DNA from: Xenophilus sp. AP218F
GTDB lineage: Bacteria; Pseudomonadota; Gammaproteobacteria; Burkholderiales; Chromobacteriaceae
Length of the DNA stretch: 64,000 nucleotides
Assembly: GCA_002213445.1 (NCBI GenBank)
Contig: NJIE01000025.1
Location: 62,001 to 126,000 of the forward strand
Direction: 5' to 3'
Below, piece by piece: positions 18,627 through 28,103 of the stretch (positions are counted from its first letter, which is position 1; the number at the start of each line of letters is the position of its first letter). The position numbers were made by a program, and so were the translations under genes. The notes below the pieces were generated by a model, which searched no databases, had not been told where the DNA came from, and saw nothing but the letters and a program-made list of their open reading frames with translations.

Positions 18627-19031
18627 TCAGGCCGGCGCGCGATCCGCCGGGTGGTTGACGCCGTCGTTCACCGGCGCGTCGGCGATCAGGAAAGGGTTGA
18701 CGCCCTCCAGGCAGCCGACGTTGTAACCGTACTCCTCCGGATGGGAGCGTCGCTGGTGGTGGGTGTAGATGCCGCACACGCCGCAAAAATAATGCTTGGC
18801 GGTATGGGTGTTGAACTGGTACAGACGAAGCGCGTCCTCGCCTTGCACGATGCGGATGCCGTCCAGACGCACAGAAGCCACCAACGCGCCCTTGCGGCGG
18901 CAAATCGAACAATCGCAACGCCTGGGATTTTCAATGCCTTGCGGCAGCGTCAGCTCCAGCACCACCGCTCCGCAGTGGCAGGAAGCCCGATGCCGGGTTT
19001 GAATGACGGTATCGCCAACCTGGGTGATCAT
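18627..19031 (-). CDS. GFA family (CENP-V/GFA domain) protein
   Basis: A 134-residue zinc protein with three Cys clusters in the GFA order: ASCHCGAVVLEL, RRCDCSICRRKG and FCGVCGIYTHH. The family is named after glutathione-dependent formaldehyde-activating enzyme, but most members have unknown activity. The frame is open to 19118; I use the ATG at 19031, behind GGAGAGGG. It lies downstream of rlhA, separated from it by a terminator. Confidence 0.85.
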   Translation of the reverse strand: MITQVGDTVIQTRHRASCHCGAVVLELTLPQGIENPRRCDCSICRRKGALVASVRLDGIRIVQGEDALRLYQFNTHTAKHYFCGVCGIYTHHQRRSHPEEYGYNVGCLEGVNPFLIADAPVNDGVNHPADRAPA

Positions 19032-19116
19032 GCCCTCTCCTTTCGCTCTGCGCATGGCTATGCCGGCCATTGCAGCAGAATCGGCGGGCGATGACAAACG
19101 CAAACGGCGGCGCGCC

Positions 19117-19150
19117 AAAAAACAGGGCCAGCCGCAACGGCTGGCCCTGC
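19117..19150 (-). terminator. Rho-independent terminator of rlhA
   Basis: A 12-bp perfect stem (CAGGGCCAGCCG with CGGCTGGCCCTG) and a 3-base loop. On the minus strand a run of six T follows. It lies 17 bases past the rlhA stop. Confidence 0.85.
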
Positions 19151-19166
19151 TGTCCCCAAGCCCGGC

Positions 19167-21140
19167 TCAGGGCCGCTGCTTGAAGAAGGTGATCGGCGCG
19201 GTGGCCGGAATTTCGCTCGGCGGCGGGGCTTTCAGGATGTGCTTCTTCATCTTGCCCATCACGTGCATCTCGCAGGGGCGGCATTCGAACTTCAACGTAT
19301 ACGTCTCGTCGCCGGATTTGAGGATCATCGGATCGGCGCGCACCTGGCCCATCACCCCCTTCACGCCCTTGGCCTGCTTGGGGCACAGGTTGTAGGAGAA
19401 GCGCAGGCAGTGCTTGGTGATCATCAGGCTGACTTCGCCCTCTTCCTGATGCGCCTCGTAAGCGGGTTCGATCACCTCCACGCCGTGTTTCTTGTAGAAA
19501 TCCCACGCCAGCGCGTTGTAGACGTTGGCGAGATAGCTCAGTTCCTTCTGCGGGAAGGGAACCGGCGGCTCGACGGCGGCCTTGCGCGCCGGGCGCGCCC
19601 ACGCCGCCAGGCGGGCGGCTTCCAGCTTTTCCACCGCCTCGCGGCGCAGGCCGTTGATGACGGAGGCCGGCACAAACCACGGCTGAGTGAGGTTCAGGGC
19701 CACGTCGTGCGCCTGGAACAGGGTATTGCCGAGTTTGGCGGCGGCGTCGCGCAGGCTTTGCTCGGCGCGGGCCGCGTCCTTGGCCGGCTCCAGCGCCATG
19801 TCGATGCAAGCGCCGGCGCTGCAACCATCGGCGTCGGTGTAAGTCAGCGCGAGGCCCGTAGCGGTTTCCGACAGCGTGGCCCACACGCCGATGCGGCGCT
19901 CGGCCGACTTCTTAAGCAGCGCCAGCTCCCAGGCGTGGTCGCGGTTGCGGCAGATGTCCACGCCGGGTTTGAGCCCGGAGAGCGCGGCCGGATCGTTGGG
20001 CTCGCAGCGCCATACCAGCAGGCCGCCGGCGGCCTTGCCCACCTGTTTGACGGTGTTGAGCTGCATGCCCACCACTTCGCGCTTTTTCATGAAGTTGATG
20101 CCGTCGCCGTTGGACATCTGTTCGGCGGTGGCGATCTCCAGCCAGGCATCGCCCACCTGATGCACCGTGCCGAGGCCGACGCCGACGAACTTGGGCGAAT
20201 CGAAAGCGCCGATGTCCTGCTTGCGGCCGGTGGCGAAGTAATCGGTGGCGCCGCGGTGGAAAGTCTTGTCCGGGTCCGGCGTGAAGAAGATTTCGCTCGC
20301 GCCGCTGGAGGCCGGCGCCAGCTCCGGACGACGCTCGAAGATTTCGTCCAGCAGCAGGCGATAGTGGGCGGTGATGTTCTTGACGTAGGACACGTCCTTG
20401 TAGCGGCCTTCTATCTTCAAGGAGCGCACGCCGGCGTCCAGCAGGGCTTCCAGATTCTCGCTCTGGTTGTTGTCCTTCATCGACAGCAAATGCTTGTCGA
20501 AGGCCACCACGCCGCCCTTTTCGTCGGTCAGCGTGTACGGCAGCCTACAGGCCTGCGAACAGTCGCCGCGGTTGGCGCTGCGACCGGTGTCGGCGTGGCT
20601 GATATAGCACTGGCCGGAGAAGGCCACGCACAGCGCGCCGTGGATGAAGTATTCGATCGTCGCCGAATCGGCCACATGGTCGGCGATCTTCCTGATCTGC
20701 GGGATGGTCAGCTCGCGCGCCAGCACCAGCTGGCTGAAGCCGGCGTCGGACAAAAAGCGCGCCTTGTCGGCGTCGCGGATGTCGCACTGGGTGGACGCGT
20801 GCAGCTGGATCGGCGGCAGGTCCATCTGCAGGATGCCCATATCCTGGATGATCAGCGCGTCCACGCCCGCGTCGTACAGCTGCCAGATCAGCGTGCGGGC
20901 GGCGTCCAGCTCGGCGTCGTGCAGAATGGTGTTGAGCGTGGCGAAGATGCGCGCGTGGTAACGGTGGGCGAAGGCGGTCAGCCCGGCGATGTCCTGCACG
21001 CTGTTGCAGGCGTTGTGGCGCGCGCCGAACGACGGTCCGCCGATATACACCGCGTCCGCGCCGTGCAGGATGGCTTCGCGGCCGATTTCGACGGTTTTGG
21101 CGGGGGACAGCAGTTCAACTTGGTGCGACAACAGGCTCAT
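19167..21140 (-). CDS. rlhA: 23S rRNA 5-hydroxycytidine C2501 synthase (peptidase U32 family)
   Basis: A 657-residue U32-family protein. The U32 core is seen as LLSPAKTVEIGREAILHGAD and EYFIHGALCVAFSGQCYISH, with the Cys-rich NRGDCSQACRLPY. A long C-terminal part (DUF3656-like) ends in a cysteine cluster (ECRPCEMHVMGKMKKH). This length fits RlhA (formerly YdcP, about 650 residues) rather than TrhP/YegQ (about 450). RlhA hydroxylates C2501 of 23S rRNA, using prephenate-dependent chemistry related to TrhP. It is a single gene with its own terminator, divergent from the chemoreceptor. Confidence 0.88.
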   Translation of the reverse strand: MSLLSHQVELLSPAKTVEIGREAILHGADAVYIGGPSFGARHNACNSVQDIAGLTAFAHRYHARIFATLNTILHDAELDAARTLIWQLYDAGVDALIIQDMGILQMDLPPIQLHASTQCDIRDADKARFLSDAGFSQLVLARELTIPQIRKIADHVADSATIEYFIHGALCVAFSGQCYISHADTGRSANRGDCSQACRLPYTLTDEKGGVVAFDKHLLSMKDNNQSENLEALLDAGVRSLKIEGRYKDVSYVKNITAHYRLLLDEIFERRPELAPASSGASEIFFTPDPDKTFHRGATDYFATGRKQDIGAFDSPKFVGVGLGTVHQVGDAWLEIATAEQMSNGDGINFMKKREVVGMQLNTVKQVGKAAGGLLVWRCEPNDPAALSGLKPGVDICRNRDHAWELALLKKSAERRIGVWATLSETATGLALTYTDADGCSAGACIDMALEPAKDAARAEQSLRDAAAKLGNTLFQAHDVALNLTQPWFVPASVINGLRREAVEKLEAARLAAWARPARKAAVEPPVPFPQKELSYLANVYNALAWDFYKKHGVEVIEPAYEAHQEEGEVSLMITKHCLRFSYNLCPKQAKGVKGVMGQVRADPMILKSGDETYTLKFECRPCEMHVMGKMKKHILKAPPPSEIPATAPITFFKQRP

Positions 21141-21342
21141 GACGATTCCGGGCTGATGATAGGGTTATCCGCGCCGAAAACGCGGGCGCGGAAGTATAAC
21201 GGAATCATGGGCTTAGCGAAAGTCGCCGGCTAGGTGCAACTACCTAATCCCCCGGAATCGCTTTGCAGCCCGTCGGGCCGGCTGCTAACCCGAAAATAGC
21301 CAAATCGTTCCATCTGGAATTTTCGAAACAAGCGAGTCGCCC

Positions 21343-23043
21343 ATGTTCACCAAACTCACCATCGCCCAGCGTCTTGGCATGCTGGTCGCCGCCATGCTGC
21401 TGATTCCCATCCTGCTCGGCCTGTTCGGGCTGTATACCCAGAACGCCATTCTGGGCGACTTCGCCACCACCTACAACGACCGGGTGGTGTGCCTCAAGCA
21501 GCTGAAAATCGTCGGCGACGGCTACGCGGTGGGCATCGTCGACGCCGCCCACAAACTGAGCGCCGGCAATCTGACCCAACAGCAATTCCTGGACGGGCTG
21601 GAGCAATCGCGCAAGGACGTGAAACAGCAATGGGGCGATTACCGCGCCACCTATCTCACCGAAGAAGAAAAGCGGCTGGCCGATCAGGTGGAGCAGGCGA
21701 TGGCCGCCGCCGACCGCAGCGTCGATCAGCTGCGCGTCATCGTGCAGGGCCGCGACCGCGCCGCGCTGCAAAACTATATAGAACGCAGCATGTACCCGGC
21801 CATCGATCCGGTGGCCAAGAACATCTCGGCGCTGGTGGACCTGCAGCTGCGCGTGGCCGCCGAAGAATACGCCCAGGCGCAGGATCACGCCGCGCGCAGC
21901 CGGGCGGCCACCATCCTGTTCGTCGCCATCGGCGTGGCGCTGGGCGCGCTGCTGTCCATCATCATCGTGCGCGGCCTGCTGCTGGAGCTGGGCGGCGAGC
22001 CGCGCGACGTGGTGGCGCTGGCCAGACGCATCGCCAATGGCGACCTGCGCGAAAAACTGAAGGTGAAAACCGGCGACAACGACAGCATCGTCGCCTCGAT
22101 GGCGCACATGCAGAACGGCCTGATCCACATGGTGCGCGACATGCAGCAGGTGATCCAGCGCATGAGCGCCAACGCCACCGAACTGGCGGCGGCCTCGGAA
22201 CAGGTGGCGGTCAGCGCCGAAGAGCAGACTCGCGCCGCCTCGTCGATGTCGGCGTCGGTGGAAGAGTTGTCGGTCAGCATCTGCTCGGTCAGCGACAACA
22301 CCGCCGACGTGGCCAAGGACTCGGTATCCAGCGGCGATCTGGCCCAGCGCGGGGTGGCCATCATCGACGAAACCCTGGCCACCATCGGCCAGGTAGCGGA
22401 AATGGCGCGCGCCTCGCAGGAAAAAGCCGACTTGATGAGCAGCCGCTCGCAGGACATCGCCAACGTGATCCAGGTGATCCGCGACGTGGCGGAGCAAACC
22501 AACCTGCTGGCGCTGAACGCCGCCATCGAGGCCGCCCGCGCCGGCGAACAGGGCCGCGGCTTCGCCGTGGTGGCCGACGAAGTGCGCAAGCTGTCGGAGC
22601 GCACTTCGCAATCCACTACCGAAATCAGCGCCAGCATCCGCGTGATGCTGGACAGCAGCAACCACGTCGTCCAGAACATCCACACCACCGTGGACCAGAT
22701 GGAAGCCGGCCTGCAGCAGGCCAACCGCGCCCGCGAGGCGATTGCCGGCATCAGCAGCAACGTGGATTCGGTAAAGCGCTCGCTGTCGGCGATCTCCATC
22801 TCGCTCAATGAACAGCAAGAAGCCGGCACCGGCATCGCCGCCAATGTCGAAAAAGTGGCGCAAATGTCGGAAGAAACCAGCGCCGCCGCCAGCCAGACCG
22901 CCGACTCCGCCACCCAGGTGGAGCAGATGGCCCACACCCTGCAAGCGGCCATCAGCCATTTCACCCTGCCCGCCGGCGGCTTGGCTTCAAGCTCGGAAGC
23001 GCCGCCGCAAACCTTGCTCGCCGGCCAAGCCCTTACCGCCTGA
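21343..23043 (+). CDS. Methyl-accepting chemotaxis protein
   Basis: A 566-residue chemoreceptor. Membrane segments are at about 10-30 and 185-205, enclosing a periplasmic helical domain of four-helix-bundle type with no PAS or Cache signature. A HAMP region follows (residues 205-255). The signalling tip [20 protein letters not shown] is intact, with flanking Gln/Glu-rich methylation helices. The C-terminus lacks a recognisable CheR-binding NWETF-type pentapeptide. It would feed a CheA/CheW complex encoded elsewhere. The ligand cannot be predicted; its position next to the sugar uptake cluster is suggestive only. Confidence 0.93.
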   Translation: MFTKLTIAQRLGMLVAAMLLIPILLGLFGLYTQNAILGDFATTYNDRVVCLKQLKIVGDGYAVGIVDAAHKLSAGNLTQQQFLDGLEQSRKDVKQQWGDYRATYLTEEEKRLADQVEQAMAAADRSVDQLRVIVQGRDRAALQNYIERSMYPAIDPVAKNISALVDLQLRVAAEEYAQAQDHAARSRAATILFVAIGVALGALLSIIIVRGLLLELGGEPRDVVALARRIANGDLREKLKVKTGDNDSIVASMAHMQNGLIHMVRDMQQVIQRMSANATELAAASEQVAVSAEEQTRAASSMSASVEELSVSICSVSDNTADVAKDSVSSGDLAQRGVAIIDETLATIGQVAEMARASQEKADLMSSRSQDIANVIQVIRDVAEQTNLLALNAAIEAARAGEQGRGFAVVADEVRKLSERTSQSTTEISASIRVMLDSSNHVVQNIHTTVDQMEAGLQQANRAREAIAGISSNVDSVKRSLSAISISLNEQQEAGTGIAANVEKVAQMSEETSAAASQTADSATQVEQMAHTLQAAISHFTLPAGGLASSSEAPPQTLLAGQALTA

Positions 23044-23566
23044 AGCGCCCCCCTGGCCGGCGCTCGCCAGCCAGGGGCCGGCTTTGGCTTGCGAGCCGCG
23101 ACCTAGACTTTTCCCGCAAGCGAAGTCCGCCGACCTTGCGATCCATTTCCTTGCCCTCTCCATCGCCTCGCCATGCTGGATCCGCGCTCGGTCGCGCGGC
23201 AGGCTTGCGGCTGGCTGTTCTTGTTGCGCCGCATCAATTCTATTCCAAACAAATATTTTCATTTCCGAATTTTTTTATTGGTATTATTGTGGACTGATAT
23301 TCGATTCATTTTCAAAACGGCTCCAACCACAACATTGTCATGGTTTGTTCGCTGCATTCCGTTTTAAATTCAAGAAATATGTTTAAAAATGGCTCATTTA
23401 TCGAATATATATTTACAAATCTCATGTGCATGGCAACATTACAACATGATGACATTGAGTTTAATCAGGGTTTGAACAATACCAATTGTAGACCACAGCA
23501 AGACCAGATAGTTTTGCGCACAGGACATCCCCCGATGATCCGGCACGAAAATCTGGAGCTCAAAAA
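23044..23566. other. AT-rich intergenic region before the porin
   Basis: This is a 523-base gap. The first 35 bases hold a GC-rich hairpin (CCCCTGGC with GCCAGGGG, about 23049-23078) that may end the chemoreceptor transcript. From about 23230 to 23540 the DNA turns markedly AT-rich compared with all flanking sequence, without a convincing gene. Two related elements occur, ATTGTGGACTGATA near 23286 and ATTGTAGACCACAG near 23485. They may be binding sites, since TGGTCTA-type half-sites are known for amino-sugar regulators. The promoter of the porin operon should lie here. Confidence 0.5.
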
Positions 23567-24964
23567 ATGCACAAGCACCATGCGGTATTCCTGGCCGTGA
23601 TGACAGCGGTCTCCGGTTTCGCCCTGGCCGACGAGCCGGCAAATACACCCAATGCAGACGCTCAGGTTCTGCGCGGCACCAATCAAACTCTTCCCCAAGC
23701 CGACGGCTACGACCTGATCTCCAAAGCCGAAACCACGTTCAGCGCCTGGTACTACGGCCGCGACCGCCAGGAACAAGCGGCAACGGATCGTGGAGACATC
23801 AAAGTCAATGTCATCAACCTGGGTCTGAACTTCAAGTCCGGTTACGCCTGGGACAAAGTGGGCTTCGACGTGGCCGCGCACACCGCCCAGAAGATCGGAG
23901 AAACCAAAGGCTGGTCGGAAATTCTGAGGCACGAAGACGGCGTCAGTCCGAAAGACGAGAGCTACTCCGTCATCAGCCAAGCCGCGATCAAGTTCCGGCA
24001 AAATGCGGATGGCCAGGGCCTGGCAACCCGCATCGGCTACACCCCGATCAGCGTCGGCACGCTGGGCACCTCCGGCGGCCTGCAGTCGCATGCCTATCGC
24101 GGCGCCGAAGTCAAATACAAGACCGGCGATCTGGAACTGGGTTACGGCTGGGCCGACCAGTTCCGCAATGAATGGGACGACCGCTTCCGCAACATCACCA
24201 ACCAATGGCACCAGAATCGCGGGACCAACGATAAGGGCATGCCCCACATCGATGGCAAGCAAATTGAATACGTCAACAGCTTGGGCCTTCGTTATGCCCC
24301 AAAAGACGGCTTTGTGGATATCGGCATCGGCGAAGGCAAGGATTACCGCCGCAACGCCCAGATCGCCGGCGGTTACACCTGGAACCTGGCCGGCGGCGAC
24401 AAGCTGACCGCCACCGGCTATCTGTTCACCGCCAAGAACATCACCCAGCTGTCCGGGGATGCCGATCCGAAAAACGAATATCACGCCAGCGGCAGCGTCA
24501 GCTACGCTACTGGCGGGCTGACCTTGCTGGGCGGTTTGGGCTATACGCACAATCCGGCCAACGGCGCATCCAACGAGCTGAATTTCCGCCTTGCGCCATG
24601 GGCCAACTCGGACAACCGCAACTTCATCCAGACCTGGGGCCAGCTGGACGACTTCGTCTGGGACGGCCAGACCGTGATCAAGCTCTCCGCCAGCTATGAC
24701 TTCGCCAAGCTTGGCCTGCCTGGCTTCAGCGCCGGCATCTCCGGCAACTACGCCACCGGCGCCAAGTACAAGAATGAGCAAGGCCAGAATGTTACCGCCA
24801 AGTTCTCCGAGGTCGACTTGAGCTTTGGTTATGCGGTGCAAAGCGGCGTGCTCAAAGGCGCCAGCATCGGCATCTACCCGGCCTGGCTGAAAACCGACAA
24901 GTTCGACCAGAAATCCGACCGCAGCGACGTGAAGGTGGTGGCCAACTACACCAAGACGTTCTGA
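23567..24964 (+). CDS. OprD-family outer membrane porin, probable chitoporin
   Basis: A 465-residue outer membrane protein. The signal peptide ends near FALADEP, and the mature protein is rich in alternating beta strands and ends with aromatic Phe (ANYTKTF), as porins do. The region with INLGLNFKSGYAWDKVGF and DVAAHTAQKIGE resembles ChiP chitoporins and OprD channels. Sitting directly upstream of an ABC importer and a GH3 N-acetylhexosaminidase-like enzyme, it probably passes chitooligosaccharides. Other OprD substrates (amino acids, aromatics) cannot be excluded from sequence alone. Confidence 0.8.
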   Translation: MHKHHAVFLAVMTAVSGFALADEPANTPNADAQVLRGTNQTLPQADGYDLISKAETTFSAWYYGRDRQEQAATDRGDIKVNVINLGLNFKSGYAWDKVGFDVAAHTAQKIGETKGWSEILRHEDGVSPKDESYSVISQAAIKFRQNADGQGLATRIGYTPISVGTLGTSGGLQSHAYRGAEVKYKTGDLELGYGWADQFRNEWDDRFRNITNQWHQNRGTNDKGMPHIDGKQIEYVNSLGLRYAPKDGFVDIGIGEGKDYRRNAQIAGGYTWNLAGGDKLTATGYLFTAKNITQLSGDADPKNEYHASGSVSYATGGLTLLGGLGYTHNPANGASNELNFRLAPWANSDNRNFIQTWGQLDDFVWDGQTVIKLSASYDFAKLGLPGFSAGISGNYATGAKYKNEQGQNVTAKFSEVDLSFGYAVQSGVLKGASIGIYPAWLKTDKFDQKSDRSDVKVVANYTKTF

Positions 24965-24976
24965 TCTAGCCTCCCC

Positions 24977-24999
24977 GGCCCGGCGCTGCCCGCCGGGCC
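24977..24999 (+). repeat. Intercistronic hairpin between porin and binding protein genes
   Basis: GGCCCGGC pairs with GCCGGGCC across a 7-base loop, without a T-run. It probably stabilises or attenuates the message between the porin and the downstream transporter genes. Confidence 0.5.
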
Positions 25000-25026
25000 G
25001 CCTCCCAGCCTAATGGAGAGATGAAC

Positions 25027-26286
25027 ATGAAACTGAAAACCCTGAGCGGCGCGCTGCTGTTGAGCCTGGGCGCGGCCTTCGCCGCGCCGGCCCTGGCTGC
25101 CGACAAGCCGGTGCTGGAAGTGTGGACGATGAGCCTGTCGCCCAAGTTCGACGGCTATTTCAAGGACCTGGTCGCCAAGTACAACGCCCAGAACCCCAAT
25201 GTGGAAGTGAAGTGGACCGACTATCCCTGGGACGTGATCCAGGCCAAGTTCACCGCCGCGGTGGGCGCGGGCAAGCCGCCGGCGCTGGTCAACCTGAACG
25301 TGCCCTGGGCTTACGACTACAAGCAGGAAGGCCTGATCCAGCCGCTGGATAGCGTCATCGACAAGGGCCAGTACGTCACCGGCGCGCTGCGCGACGTGAC
25401 TTTCGAAGGCAAGGTTTACGCCTTCCCGCACTACAACGGCGCCAGCGTCATCGCCTACAACGCCGAGCTGTTCAAAAAAGCGGGGCTGGATCCGAACAAA
25501 CCGCCCAAATCGCTGGATGAAGAGCTGAAGTACGCCAAGACGATCAAGGCCAAGACCGGCGTGGCCGGCTTCGCGCCGACGCTGGGCCCCACCAAGATCG
25601 AAGGCATGTTCATCCAGAACGGCCTGGACGTGGTCAAGGACGGCAAGCCGGTATTCAACAGCCCGGCCCACGTCGCCTTCGTCAAGAAGCTGGCCGACGC
25701 CTACAAATCCGGCGCGCTGCTGAAGGACAACCTGTTCGCCCAGGACAACTTCCAGGTGGCGATGGCGGCGTACAACAGCGGCCGGCTGGCGATGCTGGAA
25801 TCCACCCCCACCACGCTGACCCGCGTGCGCGACGAAGCGCCCAAGCTCTACCTGCGCACCAAGGTCGCGCCCGCGCCCATCGGCCCCACCGGCATCGCCG
25901 CCGGCGGCTGGATGTTCAACTTCGCCGTGGCCAAGAACGTGAACAAGGCGCTGCTGCCGGAGATCGGCAAGTTCGGCAATTATCTGACCAACGCCGACAA
26001 CCAGCTGGCCTTCTCCAAGCTGGCCGGCACCCTGCCCACCGCGCGCAAGGCGGCGCAGGACCCGCACTTCCAGAAAGTGGCCAACAACGCCGGCGCGGCC
26101 GAGCAGGCGGTGCGCATCGCCGCGTCCAACCTGGACAAGACCCGCACCATCTTCCTCGCCGGGGTGAAGAACGCCGATGTGCTGTCGGCGCGTCTGGCCG
26201 CCGCGGTGGAAAAGGGCGTCACCGGTCGCCAGGACCCGAAGGCCGCGCTGGATGAAGCCGCCGCCTTCTGGAGCAGCAAGATGTAA
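25027..26286 (+). CDS. Carbohydrate ABC transporter substrate-binding protein (family 1)
   Basis: A 419-residue periplasmic binding protein. A signal peptide (MKLKTLSGALLLSLGAAFA, cleaved after ALA-A) is followed by a mature domain starting KPVLEVWTMS, the usual opening of MalE-like proteins. GGWMFNFAVAKN and the C-terminal AAAFWSSKM fit the same family. I prefer the ATG at 25027, 8 bases behind GGAG, over the ATG at 25021. It delivers sugar to the two permeases encoded just downstream. Context suggests a GlcNAc oligosaccharide, probably (GlcNAc)2. Confidence 0.88.
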   Translation: MKLKTLSGALLLSLGAAFAAPALAADKPVLEVWTMSLSPKFDGYFKDLVAKYNAQNPNVEVKWTDYPWDVIQAKFTAAVGAGKPPALVNLNVPWAYDYKQEGLIQPLDSVIDKGQYVTGALRDVTFEGKVYAFPHYNGASVIAYNAELFKKAGLDPNKPPKSLDEELKYAKTIKAKTGVAGFAPTLGPTKIEGMFIQNGLDVVKDGKPVFNSPAHVAFVKKLADAYKSGALLKDNLFAQDNFQVAMAAYNSGRLAMLESTPTTLTRVRDEAPKLYLRTKVAPAPIGPTGIAAGGWMFNFAVAKNVNKALLPEIGKFGNYLTNADNQLAFSKLAGTLPTARKAAQDPHFQKVANNAGAAEQAVRIAASNLDKTRTIFLAGVKNADVLSARLAAAVEKGVTGRQDPKAALDEAAAFWSSKM

Positions 26287-26296
26287 ACGCAGCGCC

Positions 26297-26319
26297 GCCC
26301 GCCGCCCAGCGCGGCGGGC
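26297..26319 (+). repeat. Intercistronic hairpin after the binding protein gene
   Basis: GCCCGCCGC pairs with GCGGCGGGC across a 5-base loop and has no T-run. Such hairpins behind binding protein genes usually protect the upstream message and keep the permease level lower. Confidence 0.55.
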
Positions 26320-26348
26320 TCACTGACAATCCGCAAGGTGCAAGTCCC

Positions 26349-27218
26349 ATGCCCACTCCAAGAAAAACGACGCTGCAAGCCTGGCTGTTCCTGACGCCGG
26401 CCTTGCTGCTATTGCTGGTCTTCTCTTTCTGGCCAGTCGGCTTCGGCTCCTTTCTCGCCTTCACCCGTTACAACCTGATCGACGCGCCCGCCTGGGTCGG
26501 TCTGGAAAACTTCCGCGAAATCTTCGGCGACGAGCTGTTCCTCAGCGCGCTGAAGAATTCGGCCCTCTATCTATTGGTGGTGCCGGTGATCCAGGTGGTC
26601 GCGATGCTGCTGGCGGTGCTGGTCAACAACAACCTGCCCGGCATCAAGCTGTTCCGCGCCGCCTATTATCTGCCGGTGGTCACCTCGGTGTCGGTGATCG
26701 GCATCATCTGGAACTTCATGTATACCGAGGACGGCGTGCTCAACGCCGTGCTGCAGTACCTGCACGTGCTGAGCGGCCCGGTGGGCTGGCTCAACGACGA
26801 CCGCATCGCGCTGTTTTCGGTGATGTTCATCACCGTCTGGCGCGGCCTGGGCTGGTATATGGTGCTGTATCTGGCCGGCCTGCAATCCATTCCCGGCGAC
26901 GTCTACGAAGCCGCGGTGCTGGACGGCGCCAGCCCCTGGCAGCGCTTCTGGAAGATCACCGTGCCCTTGCTCGCGCCCACCATCCTGCTCTGTTCGGTGA
27001 TGTCGGTGCTGGCGGCGGTGAAGGCATTCGAAGAAGTGCAGATCATGACCAAGGGCGGGCCGATGCAATCCACCTATACCGCGCTGTTCTACGCCTACGA
27101 GTTCGGCATCAAGTCGCTCAACTTCGGCAAGGCGCTGGCCGCCAGCCTGGTGATGTCGGTGTTCTGCATCCTGCTGGCCTGGCTCAACTTCCGTTTCCTG
27201 CAACCCCGCGAGCGATAA
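26349..27218 (+). CDS. Sugar ABC transporter permease (MalF/UgpA type)
   Basis: A 289-residue inner membrane protein with six predicted helices. The EAA loop (EAAVLDGASPWQRFWKITVP), which contacts the ATPase, is near residue 200. It is full length for the MalF-like subunits lacking the large MalF periplasmic loop. It forms the channel with the next permease. The gene follows the binding protein gene by 62 bases and precedes the second permease by 9. Confidence 0.92.
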   Translation: MPTPRKTTLQAWLFLTPALLLLLVFSFWPVGFGSFLAFTRYNLIDAPAWVGLENFREIFGDELFLSALKNSALYLLVVPVIQVVAMLLAVLVNNNLPGIKLFRAAYYLPVVTSVSVIGIIWNFMYTEDGVLNAVLQYLHVLSGPVGWLNDDRIALFSVMFITVWRGLGWYMVLYLAGLQSIPGDVYEAAVLDGASPWQRFWKITVPLLAPTILLCSVMSVLAAVKAFEEVQIMTKGGPMQSTYTALFYAYEFGIKSLNFGKALAASLVMSVFCILLAWLNFRFLQPRER

Positions 27219-27227
27219 GGAGCCGCC

Positions 27228-28103
27228 ATGTCCCATTCCGCCGCCTTGCCGCGCGATCCGGCCGCCAGCCGCCGGCGGGCCATCCACTGGCCGCAGCTGC
27301 TGTCGCGCGCCGCGCACTATCTGGTGCTGATCGCCATCGGCCTGATCACCGTCTACCCGTTCTGGTGGACGCTGGTCACCGCGCTGTCCACCGAGGGCGA
27401 CGTGTTCGCCTTCCCGCCGGCCCTGCTGCCCGCCGCGCCCAGCCTCGCCAACTTCGCCGAGGCGATCACCAGCATCGACATCCTGAAGTTCTACGCCAAC
27501 TCGCTGGCCATCACCGTGCTGACCGTGGCCGGCACCCTGCTGGTGAGCGCGCTGGCCGCCTACCCGCTGGCGCGGATGCGCTTTCCCGGCCGCAAGCTGG
27601 TGTTCGGCGCGATTCTCGCCACCATGATCCTGCCAAGCGAGGTCAACTTCCTGGTCAACTACATCACCGTCTCCAAGCTGCAGCTCACCGACACCTACAG
27701 CGGCGTGGTGCTGCCCACCCTGGCCGGCGCGGTGGGCATCTTCCTGATGAAACAGGCCTTCGAAGCCATCCCCAACGACCTCATCGACGCCGCGCGCGTG
27801 GACGGCGCCAGCGAGTGGCAGATCTTCTGGAAAATCATGCTGCCGCTGACCCGGCCGGCGCTGGCGGCGCTGACCATCCTCACCACGGTGACGGCATGGA
27901 ACCAGTACATCTGGCCGTCGATCGTGATGTCCAGCCCGGACAAGTTTCCGCTGTCGGTCGGCGTGCTGTACCTGGCCGGGGCCTTCAGCTTCAAGACCCG
28001 GGTGGTGGCCGCCGGCGCGGTGCTGACCATCCTGCCCATCCTGATTGTCTTCCTGCTTACCCAGCGCTACTTCCTGCGCGGATTCGACGGAGCCGTGAAA
28101 TGA
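27228..28103 (+). CDS. Sugar ABC transporter permease (MalG/UgpE type)
   Basis: A 291-residue second permease with six helices. Its EAA-type loop (IDAARVDGASEWQIFWKIML) lies near residue 190, and the family-typical C-terminus is QRYFLRGFDGAVK. It is preceded by AAGGAG. Its TGA overlaps the ATG of the GH3 gene (ATGA), implying coupled translation. With the upstream permease and the ATPase it makes the importer for the sugar captured by the binding protein. Confidence 0.92.
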   Translation: MSHSAALPRDPAASRRRAIHWPQLLSRAAHYLVLIAIGLITVYPFWWTLVTALSTEGDVFAFPPALLPAAPSLANFAEAITSIDILKFYANSLAITVLTVAGTLLVSALAAYPLARMRFPGRKLVFGAILATMILPSEVNFLVNYITVSKLQLTDTYSGVVLPTLAGAVGIFLMKQAFEAIPNDLIDAARVDGASEWQIFWKIMLPLTRPALAALTILTTVTAWNQYIWPSIVMSSPDKFPLSVGVLYLAGAFSFKTRVVAAGAVLTILPILIVFLLTQRYFLRGFDGAVK

